Assembly (NCBI RefSeq): GCF_016862955.1
Contig: NZ_BONY01000002.1
Span: forward strand, 62,001-126,000
DNA from: Rhizocola hellebori
GTDB taxonomy: Bacteria > Actinomycetota > Actinomycetes > Mycobacteriales > Micromonosporaceae
DNA length: 64,000 bases
Direction of reading: 5' to 3'
Below, piece by piece: positions 35,258 to 42,931 of the stretch (positions are counted from its first letter, which is position 1; each line of letters begins with the position of its first letter). The notes beneath the pieces were generated by a model that was not told the DNA's origin, made no database searches, and saw only the letters and a list, made by a program, of their open reading frames with translations. The position numbers and the translations under genes were made by a program.

Positions 35258-35272
35258 CGGATCAGTGTTTCC
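35258..35272. promoter_or_regulatory. Degenerate copy of the operator palindrome (site 3)
   Basis: CGGATC-AGT-GTTTCC has an exact right half and a poorly conserved left half. It lies just upstream of the -35 of the minus-strand operon and between it and the plus-strand membrane-protein gene. A further GTTTC occurs at 35248-35252. It is weaker than the other sites. Confidence 0.4.
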
Positions 35273-35280
35273 ATTTCGCC

Positions 35281-35961
35281 ATGCATGTCAACGGCTGGTG
35301 GATCCTGCTGCACCTGGTCCTGTTCGTCTTCTGGCTCGGCGGTGATCTCGGCGTGTTCTGGTCGAGCCGGTTCGTGCTCAAACCCGAGCTCACCCCGGCC
35401 GCCCGCGCGACCGCCCTGAAGATCATGAGTGGCCTGGACCTCGGGCCGAAGATCTGCCTGGTGCTCTTCCTGCCCAGCGGCGTCACCCTGATGGCCCTCG
35501 ACCCGCACGGCGCCGGCATCTTCACCTGGTGGCTGGTCGCCCTGACCTGGCTGGGCGCGGCCTGCTGGCTCTGGCTCACCATCAAAAGCCATCACCACCC
35601 CATTTCCTGGGTACGGCGAACCGACTGGGCCATCCGGATAACCCTCATCATCGCCCTCGGCACAGTCGCCTTCTACACCCTCATCGCCGACCGCCCGTTC
35701 GGCGTCGACACCAACCCGAAGTGGTTGGGCGCCAAGGTGTTGCTCTACACCGTGGCGATCGCGTGCGGCCTGGGGATCCGGTTGACCCTGCGCCCCTTCG
35801 GCCCTGCCTTCGGCGCCCTGATGACGACCGGCTCGACACCGGAGGTCGAACGCACCCTCAAACGCTCCATCGATGGATGCCTGCCCTACGTGTGGGGAAT
35901 CTGGGGCAGCGTCCTGGCCGCAGCCGCCCTCGGCGTCCTCAAACCCTTCGCGGACCTCTAA
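35281..35961 (+). CDS. Multi-pass membrane protein of unknown function
   Basis: This 226-aa protein starts at ATG 35281 and has about six predicted membrane helices (for example WWILLHLVLFVFWLGGDLGV and ITLIIALGTVAFYTLI). Histidines near helix 1 (MHVNGWWILLH) and between helices (SHHHP) could bind heme or copper. It is divergent from the ten-gene operon across the degenerate operator. Uptake, electron transfer and quinone interaction are all possible; I do not recognise the family. Confidence 0.75.
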   Translation: MHVNGWWILLHLVLFVFWLGGDLGVFWSSRFVLKPELTPAARATALKIMSGLDLGPKICLVLFLPSGVTLMALDPHGAGIFTWWLVALTWLGAACWLWLTIKSHHHPISWVRRTDWAIRITLIIALGTVAFYTLIADRPFGVDTNPKWLGAKVLLYTVAIACGLGIRLTLRPFGPAFGALMTTGSTPEVERTLKRSIDGCLPYVWGIWGSVLAAAALGVLKPFADL

Positions 35962-36034
35962 CCCCCGCCCCAGCGCACCTACACCCCAGCGCGGAACGCT
36001 GTCGCGGGGCGGCAGGTGGGGTGATGGTTGCTAG

Positions 36035-36103
36035 CACCTTTGCTCTGCACCCATAGGCGCAACTTCTTGGTCAATGTGCGCCTATGGGTGCAGAGCAAAG
36101 GTG
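36035..36103. repeat. Perfect 27-bp inverted repeat with 15-nt loop
   Basis: The left arm 36035-36061 (CACCTTTGCTCTG...) is exactly complementary to the right arm 36077-36103, with loop 36062-36076. The arms are less GC-rich than the flanks and carry no T-run. Placement between convergent genes fits a bidirectional terminator. The length and perfection also resemble a small inverted-repeat element or recombination remnant. Confidence 0.8.
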
Positions 36104-36129
36104 TGGCGGAAGGACACTCCCCCGCAGGT

Positions 36130-36230
36130 CGGCGGCGGCGGAGCCGCAGTGCGGCGGCGAAGCCGCTGAGCCAGGCGGGTCAGCGCGGCGAAGCGGCAGG
36201 GCCCTGGCGGGTCAGCGGCGGAGCCGCCGG
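36130..36230. repeat. Cluster of GC-rich hairpin units (REP-like)
   Basis: Four related palindromic units, GCGGCGGAGCCGC and GCGGCGAAGC(C/G)GC variants, occur at about 36134, 36151, 36185 and 36215. The last two are preceded by GGCGGGTCAGC. Each can form a short stem around a GA loop. They resemble intergenic repeat units of high-GC genomes; no coding sense was found. Confidence 0.55.
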
Positions 36231-36309
36231 GGGTAACCATGCACGGGCCTTCGTTGCCGCGCGGGAGCATGCGGCGAGCGACCACGGCGCAGCGGCGTAT
36301 AGACAATGC

Positions 36310-37110
36310 TTATTCGGGTTGGTAGCCGAGTTGGGCGGAGACGCGGGCGGCGGCTTCGGTGAGGGCGGTGGCGGCCTTGACGTTGTCGGCTTTGAAGCGG
36401 GCCGCTGGGCCGGCGACGCTGAGCACCGCGACGACGTGGCCGTCGTGGTCGAAGATGGGGGCCGCGATGGAGGCCGCGCCGGGCTGGCGTTCGCCGATCG
36501 AGGTGGCATAGCCGCGTTTGCGGATGGCGGCCAATTCCTTGCGCAGCTTGGCCTGATCGGTGATCGTGCGGTCGGTGACGGCTTCCAGTTTGTGACGGGA
36601 CAGGTAGGCGTCGACCTCCTCAGGGGTGAGGAAGGCCAGGAACGCCTTGGAGGAGCCGCCGGCATGCAGCGGATAGGGGATGCCCAGCACCACTTCCATG
36701 CGCAGCTCCTGTTCCGGCACCACCTGGTCGACGTAGAGGCGGGTGTCGCCGCGGCGCAGCGAAAGCGTGGCGGTCTCGCCGATCTGCTCGGTGAGCTGGC
36801 GCAGCTCAGGCGCGCACATCGCCCGCACGTCGGTGCGCGCCAGGTAGGCGCGGCCGAGCGCGGCCGCCGCATGCCCAAGGGCGTAGCGCCGGGTCGACGG
36901 GTCGACGGTGATCAGGTCACGGCTGCGCAGGGCGGTGAGGATGCGATGCACGGCGGCCTTGGTCAGGCCCAGCGCGGTGGCCAGCTCGGTCACGCCCAGG
37001 TCGGGCTGGCCGCTACGCCCGAAGTAGAGCAGCACGTCCATGGCCCGCTCGACGGCGGCGATGGAACGCGACTGGCTCTCGTGGTCGGACTCCTCCTCGA
37101 CGATCGACAT
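36310..37110 (-). CDS. IclR-family transcriptional regulator, candidate regulator of the operator regulon
   Basis: This 266-aa protein has an N-terminal winged helix (SRSIAAVERAMDVLLYFGRS, then helix-turn-helix GVTELATALGLTKAAVHRIL at ~39-58). A C-terminal effector-binding domain of IclR type follows (RRGDTRLYVDQVVPEQ, PYPLHAGGSSKAFLAF, AASIAAPIFDHDGHVVAVLS). ATG 37110 begins the typical IclR N-terminus; the frame extends to 37218 without support. It is divergent from the flavin reductase operon, with a strong copy of the palindrome between them. IclR proteins bind such inverted repeats as dimers and commonly repress their own and neighbouring catabolic genes. Confidence 0.93.
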   Translation of the reverse strand: MSIVEEESDHESQSRSIAAVERAMDVLLYFGRSGQPDLGVTELATALGLTKAAVHRILTALRSRDLITVDPSTRRYALGHAAAALGRAYLARTDVRAMCAPELRQLTEQIGETATLSLRRGDTRLYVDQVVPEQELRMEVVLGIPYPLHAGGSSKAFLAFLTPEEVDAYLSRHKLEAVTDRTITDQAKLRKELAAIRKRGYATSIGERQPGAASIAAPIFDHDGHVVAVLSVAGPAARFKADNVKAATALTEAAARVSAQLGYQPE

Positions 37111-37158
37111 GCAGGCCAGTGTATGACCACCTGTTCCGCTGTGGGAAACGGCTGGCCG

Positions 37159-37187
37159 TTGACACGTCGCGGCCACGTCGTTACCTT
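37159..37187 (+). promoter_or_regulatory. Promoter TTGACA-17-TACCTT for the flavin reductase operon
   Basis: A consensus -35 TTGACA (37159-37164) and a -10 TACCTT (37182-37187) are 17 nt apart, giving a start near 37194, inside the operator at 37191-37205. A second palindrome, AACGGC-TG-GCCGTT (37147-37160), touches the -35 and may be another protein-binding site. Confidence 0.7.
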
Positions 37188-37190
37188 CAA

Positions 37191-37205
37191 CGAAACAGCG
37201 TTTCC
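37191..37205. promoter_or_regulatory. Operator palindrome CGAAAC-AGC-GTTTCC (site 4) in the iclR divergent region
   Basis: All bases but the outermost left one match the symmetric consensus. It overlaps the predicted transcription start of the plus-strand operon, the expected place for repression, and lies 81 bp upstream of the iclR start codon. Confidence 0.75.
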
Positions 37206-37232
37206 TTATCCGAAACACCCAGGAGTTCCTTC

Positions 37233-38231
37233 GTGGAAGACACGCACTTTCGCTCCGTGCTGGCCCAGTGGCCCAGCGGCGTAGGCGTGGTCACCACCCT
37301 CGGCCCCGACGGCGCCTGGCACGGCATGACCGCGAGCTCCTTCTGCTCGGTCAGCCTGCGCCCGCCATTGGTCTCGGTGTGTCTGGGCAATCATCTCCCG
37401 ACGCGCGCCCTGGTGGAACAGGCGGGCGCGTTCGCGATCAGTTTTCTGGGCAAGGATCAGGCGCATATCGGGCGGATCTTCGCAGGCCCGCACCCGGACC
37501 GGTTCGCCCAGTCCGGCCACAGGTGGCAGCAACACGAAACCGGGTGCCCGGTGCTGGCCCGTGCCACGGGCTGGCTCGACTGCCGGGTGGTGCACGCCTA
37601 CCCGGGCGGCGACCACACCATCTTCGTCGGCGAGGTGCTCGCGGCGGGCACCCCACACGTCACCGCTCCCCTGCTGTTCCACTCGCGCGCCTGGGGCCAG
37701 CTGGCCGATCCACTGCCCGACGAAATCTCCATCAGCACCAGCTTTCTCACCCGCGAGCCGGCCGACGTGGCGGCGGCCCCGGCCGGTTCGCCGGTCGCCG
37801 TGTTCACCCCCGGCGGCGGCGACCTGGAGCGGGTGCGCCGGATCTGCGCGGCGGCCGCCCAGCGCGGCCTGAGCGCGATCGCTTACGCCACAGACGCTTT
37901 CGCCCCCGACCGAGAGGCCGACACTCTGTCCACATTGGAGTATCTGACCTCGGCGCTGCCGGAGGTCGAGGTCGGCTGCCACGAGGTCGGCCAGGCCTCG
38001 CCGCTGCAGGTGCGCCGGGTGCTTCAGGACGCCGTGGTGCGGGTGCGCCCGGCCAACCTGCGCGTCAGGCTGCTCGCCCATCACGGGCTGGGCCTGGTCA
38101 ACGCGCTGGTAGCGATGAAAAGCGGGGTGCGCTGCTTCGACACCGGAGCCGGCAGCGTGCCCGCCCAGGATCTGCGGCAACTCGCCGACCAGTTAGGTGT
38201 CACCGTCCAACCGTCCCAAGGGAGCAACTGA
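37233..38231 (+). CDS. Flavin reductase fused to a partial HMG-CoA-lyase-like domain
   Basis: This 332-aa protein starts at GTG 37233 behind AGGAG. Residues ~1-160 are a flavin reductase-like split-barrel domain (LAQWPSGVGVVTTLGPDGAWH, GMTASSFCSVSLRPPLVSVC). Residues ~185-332 look like the second half of an HMGL-type TIM barrel (GCHEVGQASPLQVRRVLQDA, then LLAHHGLGLVNALVAMKSGV at ~280-299). The HxH metal pair of true lyases is degenerate there. Reductases of this type feed FMNH2 to two-component monooxygenases; the next gene is a dehydrogenase-fold flavoprotein that could be the partner. The fused domain is unusual and its function is unknown. Confidence 0.82.
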   Translation: MEDTHFRSVLAQWPSGVGVVTTLGPDGAWHGMTASSFCSVSLRPPLVSVCLGNHLPTRALVEQAGAFAISFLGKDQAHIGRIFAGPHPDRFAQSGHRWQQHETGCPVLARATGWLDCRVVHAYPGGDHTIFVGEVLAAGTPHVTAPLLFHSRAWGQLADPLPDEISISTSFLTREPADVAAAPAGSPVAVFTPGGGDLERVRRICAAAAQRGLSAIAYATDAFAPDREADTLSTLEYLTSALPEVEVGCHEVGQASPLQVRRVLQDAVVRVRPANLRVRLLAHHGLGLVNALVAMKSGVRCFDTGAGSVPAQDLRQLADQLGVTVQPSQGSN

Positions 38232-39523
38232 TGGCCGACCGGTACACCGGCGAGCGGCTCGTCGACGACATGTCCAGCGCCGAACGCGACCGGGCCGCCC
38301 GGGTCGAGCAGGTGCTGCCCGCGCTTCGCGAGGCTGCCGCGCAAGCCGACGCCGACGGGGTCTTCCCGGCCGGGCACGTGGCGCTGCTGCGCGACGCCGG
38401 GCTGCTCGGTCTCGTGGTGCCCACCGAATACGGCGGGCTGGGCGGTGGGCTGCGCGATCTGGCGGCGGCCACCTTCGCCATGGGCACCGCGTGCCCGTCG
38501 ACCGCGCTGGCCTACTTCTTTCACAACACCAGCGCCTCACGAGGGCTGCTGCCGCTGGAAGCCATCGACATCGGGCTTTTCGACGACGCCGATGTCCCGG
38601 CCGTGCGCGCCTTCGCCCACAAGGTGTTGCAGCGCATGGCCGATGGCACCTGGCTGGCCAACTTCGCCAGCGAGTCGGTGAAAAGCTCCAGCGCCAACAT
38701 CGCCATCGCCACCACCGCCCGGCCCGCCACCCGCGACGGCGGGTCCGGCTGGCTGATCACCGGTGAGAAGTCCTTCGGCTGCGCCACCGGGGTGGCCGAC
38801 ACCTATCTGGTGACCGCCCGGCTCGACGGCACCAGCAACGCCGACGGCCTGGCCCTGTTTCTCGTCCCCCGCGACGCCGAAGGCGTCAGCAGCCGCGCGC
38901 CCTGGGACGGGATCGGCATGCGCGGGTCGGCCAACCATGGCATCAAGCTTGAGGAGGTCTGGGTACCAAGTGAGGAAGCCCTGACCGTAGAAGGCGCCTT
39001 CGTCAAGATGCTGCAGTGCAGCCGCGGCAGTTTCGTGGGCAACCAGCTCGCCATCACCGCCGTGTACGTGGGTGCCGCCCAGCAGGTCTACGACCACACC
39101 CTGCACGGGCTGACCCGCAAGACCTTCGCCGACACCGGCCGTTCCATCGCCGAGTCGCCCATGCACCAGGTCATCATCGGCGAGATGACCGAGCGCCTGG
39201 AAACGGCCTACCTGTGGCTCAAGCGCCAGCTGCTGCTGGAGTCCTCCGAGCCGCCGATCGCCCCGAAAGCCGACGTTTACCGGCAGTGGCGGCTGGCCAA
39301 GGGCTCGATCTGCGAGGCCGCCTTCGAGGTGGCGATGGGCGCGTTCAAGGCGTCGGGCACCTCGGGCGCGACCATGAACGGGGTGGTCGGGCGGGCCATG
39401 CGCGATCTGGCGATGGGGCTGGTGATGACGTTCCCGCCGGAACGAGGCAGGCTTGAGGCCGCGTCGATGGTGACCACCGACCGCGCCAACGCCCTGTTCG
39501 CCAATGAGGGAGCCGCATCGTGA
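38231..39523 (+). CDS. Acyl-CoA dehydrogenase-fold flavoprotein (possible two-component monooxygenase)
   Basis: This 430-aa protein has the dehydrogenase fold (GLLGLVVPTEYGGLGGG; GWLITGEKSFGCATGVADTY). It lacks the EGT-type catalytic glutamate motif near the end and terminates ERGRLEAASMVTTDRANALF. Placement directly after a flavin reductase (TGATG overlap) matches group-D flavin monooxygenases such as HsaA/HpaB-like enzymes, but an ordinary dehydrogenase cannot be excluded. It is part of the six-gene operon under the 37.19-kb operator. Confidence 0.8.
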   Translation: MADRYTGERLVDDMSSAERDRAARVEQVLPALREAAAQADADGVFPAGHVALLRDAGLLGLVVPTEYGGLGGGLRDLAAATFAMGTACPSTALAYFFHNTSASRGLLPLEAIDIGLFDDADVPAVRAFAHKVLQRMADGTWLANFASESVKSSSANIAIATTARPATRDGGSGWLITGEKSFGCATGVADTYLVTARLDGTSNADGLALFLVPRDAEGVSSRAPWDGIGMRGSANHGIKLEEVWVPSEEALTVEGAFVKMLQCSRGSFVGNQLAITAVYVGAAQQVYDHTLHGLTRKTFADTGRSIAESPMHQVIIGEMTERLETAYLWLKRQLLLESSEPPIAPKADVYRQWRLAKGSICEAAFEVAMGAFKASGTSGATMNGVVGRAMRDLAMGLVMTFPPERGRLEAASMVTTDRANALFANEGAAS

Positions 39524-40956
39524 GGGATCTGGTCGACGGCTCCTGGCGCGATTGCGAGCAGGAGCTGGATTTCCAGCTTGAGGATCCGGCGACCGGCGCA
39601 GACCTCGGTCCCGCCCGCGCCTCCTCGCCGGGCCGCGTTGACGAAGCGGTGCGCGCCGCGCAGGCCGCGTTCGACAGCGGCAGCTGGCTGGAAACCGATC
39701 GCGCGCAGGTGCTCGACGCCGTCGCCGATCGGGTGGAGGCCGTCGCGGCGGACATCGTGACCGTCGAGGCTAACGCCACCGGGGTGCCGATCCGGCAGGC
39801 CGCCATGCTTTCGGTCATCCTGTCCGGGGCCTTCCGCCTGGCCGCCGCCCAGCTTCGCGAGGGCTGGCTGAGCACTTCGCTGCCGCGCGAGGACGGCCGC
39901 CTGGCCATGGTCGACCGGCTGCCGTGGGGTCCCGCCGCGTGCCTGGTACCGTGGAACGCGCCCGCGCCGATGGCCGCGCACAAGGTGGCCAACGCGCTCG
40001 CGGCCGGTTGCCCGGCCATCGTCAAACCCAGCGAGCTGGCACCGCTTGGCACCCAGCTGCTGGCCGCCGCCATCGCCGAAGGGTTGCAGGAACACGGGAT
40101 TCACCCCGGGGTCTTTCAGCTCGTGCACGGCGGCGCCGCCACCGGGGCCCGGCTGGTGGGCAATCCACTGATCCGGGCGGTCTCCTTCACCGGTGGGCTG
40201 GCCGGTGGCCGGTCGGTCGCGGCCGCCTGCGCCTACGACATCAAGCCGGTGCAGCTGGAATTGGGCGGCAACAACCCGCTGGTGGCGCTGCCCGATGCGG
40301 CCGTCGACGATGTCGCCCGCGCCGCGGTCGACCTGCTGACCACCCTCAACGGTCAGTGGTGCCGCGCTCTGGGCCGGCTCATCCTGCCGGAAGCGCGGTC
40401 GGCCGACATCCTGGCCGCGATCGGCGAAAGGCTTGCCGCCCTTCGGGTCGGCCCGCCGCTCGATCCCGAGACCGACTTCGGCCCGCTGATCCACTCGCGG
40501 CACCGCGCCGTGGTGGCGGCCGCCCGCGACGGGCTCGGTGGCCAGGTTCTATCCCCGACCGCTGTCCCCGGCGAGGGCAACTATCTGGCCCCCGCGCTGG
40601 TCGTCGGCGCTGATCCGGCGCGCACCACCGAGGAGATCTTCGGCCCGGTCGCCGCGGTGCACACCTACTCCACATTGGACGAAGCGGTGGCGCTGGCCAA
40701 CGGAACGCCCTACGGCCTGGAAGGCTATGTCCTGGGCGGAGACGAGGAAGCCGCCCTGGCGTTGGCCAGGCGCATCCGCTGCGGTGAGGTGAAGGTGAAC
40801 GGCTCGAGCATCATGAGCCTGCACCTGTTCACCCCGCGCCCGGCCTGGGGTCTGTCCGGCACCGGCGAGGAGGGCACCGCGGAAACCCTGCGCTTCTTCA
40901 CCAACCCCCGCGTCGTCGGCGTCGAGGCCGGCTTCGCCCTGCACTCCCGCCCATGA
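39520..40956 (+). CDS. Aldehyde dehydrogenase, copy 1
   Basis: This 478-aa NAD(P)-dependent enzyme begins at GTG 39520 (GTGA overlap). Visible are PWNAPAPMAAHKVANAL, the catalytic glutamate in QLELGGNNPLVAL and the nucleophilic cysteine in NGQWCRALGR. It oxidises an aldehyde to an acid or acyl-CoA. Candidate substrates in this setting are phytol-derived aldehyde or a formyl/vinyl side-chain product; none is proven. Confidence 0.92.
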   Translation: MRDLVDGSWRDCEQELDFQLEDPATGADLGPARASSPGRVDEAVRAAQAAFDSGSWLETDRAQVLDAVADRVEAVAADIVTVEANATGVPIRQAAMLSVILSGAFRLAAAQLREGWLSTSLPREDGRLAMVDRLPWGPAACLVPWNAPAPMAAHKVANALAAGCPAIVKPSELAPLGTQLLAAAIAEGLQEHGIHPGVFQLVHGGAATGARLVGNPLIRAVSFTGGLAGGRSVAAACAYDIKPVQLELGGNNPLVALPDAAVDDVARAAVDLLTTLNGQWCRALGRLILPEARSADILAAIGERLAALRVGPPLDPETDFGPLIHSRHRAVVAAARDGLGGQVLSPTAVPGEGNYLAPALVVGADPARTTEEIFGPVAAVHTYSTLDEAVALANGTPYGLEGYVLGGDEEAALALARRIRCGEVKVNGSSIMSLHLFTPRPAWGLSGTGEEGTAETLRFFTNPRVVGVEAGFALHSRP

Positions 40957-41858
40957 CCTCCCCCACCGATCCCCCACCCCTTGCCGTCTCATTTTTGCCG
41001 GGCCGCGCAGAAGCACCGCCCGGCACGGGGGCGGAGAAGCTGCGGGCACTGTTGCGCGGGCTTGACACCGTGCCGGTGCACGGGGTGTGGGATCCGGTGA
41101 CGGCTGCTCTGGCGGCGCAAGCCGGACATCGGGTGGTGCATTTGTCGGGAGCAGTGACGTCGGCGCTCGAGCTTGGGCTGCCCGACTTGGGCTATGTGCA
41201 CGGCACTCACCTGGCCGCTCGGGCGGCGGCTTTGATGCCGTCGTTGCGGGGTATTCCGTTGCTGGCTGACGCGGACACCGGATATGGCAACGCTTTGCAA
41301 GCGGTGTGGACGGCGCAGCGGTACGCGCGAGCCGGGATAGCCGGGCTGCACATCGAGGATCAGGTGCAGCCCAAGCGGTGCGGGCATCTGGGCGGCAAGG
41401 AGCTGGTGGAGACGGACGTGGCCGCCGCGAAGGTGCGCGCGGTCGCTGAAGCAGCCACGGGGATAGTGGTGATCGCGCGAACCGACGCCTACTCGGTCGC
41501 GGGCCTGGACGAGACGCTGCGAAGGGCCGATGCCTATCTGGCGGCGGGGGCTGACGCGGTGTTCCCGGAAGGGGTCACCGATCCGGCGCAGCTGGCCCGC
41601 TTCGACGGGATGCCGCTCGTGGTGAACCTGTCCGAGGCCGCGGGAAGCCGTGCCCACCAAGCAACCGACGACGAGCTGGGCGCCGCCGGGGTGCGGCTGG
41701 TGTTGCGGCCCACGACCGCGTTCCTCGCCGCGGTGCACGCGGTGCAGGCGGTGTATTCGGGGCGGGCTGAGGAGGTACCCACGATGAAATGGTCTGAATT
41801 CACCGGGCTCATCGGGCAGGAAGAAGCTCTGGCGCTAGACGCGAGGTACGCCCTGTGA
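40953..41858 (+). CDS. Isocitrate lyase/PEP mutase-family C-C lyase (2,3-dimethylmalate or methylisocitrate lyase-like)
   Basis: This 301-aa TIM-barrel enzyme has the Mg-binding DADTGYGNAL (106-115) and the catalytic loop QPKRCGHLGGKE (139-150) with Cys143, as in methylisocitrate and 2,3-dimethylmalate lyases rather than phosphonate mutases. Such enzymes split substituted malates or citrates into pyruvate or succinate-type fragments. Dialkylmaleates arising from pyrrole-ring maleimides would give 2,3-dialkylmalates, a natural substrate class for this protein. Start ATG 40953 overlaps the preceding stop (ATGA). Confidence 0.88.
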   Translation: MTSPTDPPPLAVSFLPGRAEAPPGTGAEKLRALLRGLDTVPVHGVWDPVTAALAAQAGHRVVHLSGAVTSALELGLPDLGYVHGTHLAARAAALMPSLRGIPLLADADTGYGNALQAVWTAQRYARAGIAGLHIEDQVQPKRCGHLGGKELVETDVAAAKVRAVAEAATGIVVIARTDAYSVAGLDETLRRADAYLAAGADAVFPEGVTDPAQLARFDGMPLVVNLSEAAGSRAHQATDDELGAAGVRLVLRPTTAFLAAVHAVQAVYSGRAEEVPTMKWSEFTGLIGQEEALALDARYAL

Positions 41859-42931
41859 TCGTGGTGGTGGGGGCGGGCCCGGTCGGGCTGACCGCCGCGC
41901 TGGCGCTGGCCAAGCGCGGCTTCGCCGTGACCGTGCTGGAGGCCGGAGACGGTTTGGCCGCGGAGTCTCGGGCCTCGACCTTCCATCCGCCCACGCTGTC
42001 GATGCTCAAGGAGCTCGGGGTGCTGCCACAGCTGATGGCGCGCGGCCTCATCTCGCCGACCTTCGCCTACCGCGACCGCCACGGCCTGATCGCTGAGCTG
42101 GATCTCGGGCTGCTCAAGGACGACACGCCCTACCCGTACCGGGTCCAGTGCGAGCAGTCGAAGCTGACCCCGATCCTGCTGGAACACCTGCTGGCGCACG
42201 ACAACTGCGAGGTGCGCTTCGGCTGGCCGGTGGCGGCGGTCAACGGCAGCACAGTGTCCACAGCGGACGGTCGTGAGGTCACCGCCGACTGGGTGATCGC
42301 CGCGGACGGCGCCCACTCCGCGGTGCGGCGCAGCCTCGGCGTGGCCTTCGACGGGATCACCTACCCGGAACGGTTCCTCGTCGCCTCCACCGATGAGGAG
42401 CTGGACGGGCTGGCCCTGGTCAACTACGTCTTCGATCCGGTGGAGTGGGCGGTGCTACTGCGCACGCCCGACCATTGGCGGGTGCTGCTGCCCACGCCCG
42501 AAGACACCCCGGACGAGGCCGAGCTGGCCCGGCTTGGGCAACGGCTGCAAGGCATCCGCGACTTCGGCCGGCCGTGGCGGGTGGCGCACGCGAGCATCTA
42601 CCGGGTGCATCAGCGGGTGGCCGCGACGTTCCAGGTGGGCAATGTGCTGCTGGCCGGCGACGCTGCGCACGTGAACAACCCGCTGGGCGGGCTGGGCATG
42701 AACTCGGGCATCCACGACGCGATCGCCTATGCGCAAGCCTTCCCCGATCTGGGCGAGGTGCCGCAGCAGCGCAGGCGGGTGGCGCTCGACTTCGTGCGCC
42801 GGGTTTCGCACACCAACTGGGAACGCATGCGCGACCCGGCGGCGCACCTTGCGGGCATCCGGGAAATGGCCGCCGACCCGGTCAAGGCCCGCCAGTACCT
42901 GCTGCGCACGTCGATGTTGCGCCATGACTGA
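41855..42931 (+). CDS. FAD-dependent aromatic-type monooxygenase (PHBH fold)
   Basis: This 358-aa protein starts at GTG 41855. The nucleotide-binding GAGPVGLTAALALAKRG is near the N-terminus, a DG motif lies in WVIAADGAHSAVRRSLG, and the FAD pyrophosphate motif is NVLLAGDAAHVNNPLGG. It is short, lacking the C-terminal thioredoxin-like domain of larger phenol hydroxylases. Hydroxylation of an electron-rich ring such as a pyrrole or lactam is plausible, but the substrate is unknown. Confidence 0.88.
   Translation: MIVVVGAGPVGLTAALALAKRGFAVTVLEAGDGLAAESRASTFHPPTLSMLKELGVLPQLMARGLISPTFAYRDRHGLIAELDLGLLKDDTPYPYRVQCEQSKLTPILLEHLLAHDNCEVRFGWPVAAVNGSTVSTADGREVTADWVIAADGAHSAVRRSLGVAFDGITYPERFLVASTDEELDGLALVNYVFDPVEWAVLLRTPDHWRVLLPTPEDTPDEAELARLGQRLQGIRDFGRPWRVAHASIYRVHQRVAATFQVGNVLLAGDAAHVNNPLGGLGMNSGIHDAIAYAQAFPDLGEVPQQRRRVALDFVRRVSHTNWERMRDPAAHLAGIREMAADPVKARQYLLRTSMLRHD

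Larger units (their letters stand above)
35962..36309. other. Gene-free 348-bp interval holding an inverted repeat and GC-rich hairpin units
   Basis: No ORF with coding character was seen between the convergent membrane-protein and IclR genes. The interval contains the 27-bp inverted repeat and the GC-rich repeat cluster listed separately. The first ~70 nt (35962-36034) show nothing recognisable. Confidence 0.6.

Noticed and set aside
36035-36103. Insertion-sequence ends
   Set aside because: The inverted repeats are only 15 nt apart with no transposase or target duplication, so no complete element is present.
37147-37160. AACGGC-TG-GCCGTT palindrome as a second conserved operator
   Set aside because: It overlaps the -35 and is symmetric, but no other copy was noticed in the window, so it is only mentioned with the promoter.
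37268-38230. Upstream extension of the dehydrogenase-fold gene through the flavin reductase
   Set aside because: It lies out of frame within a recognisable flavin reductase gene; the TGATG junction supplies the true start.
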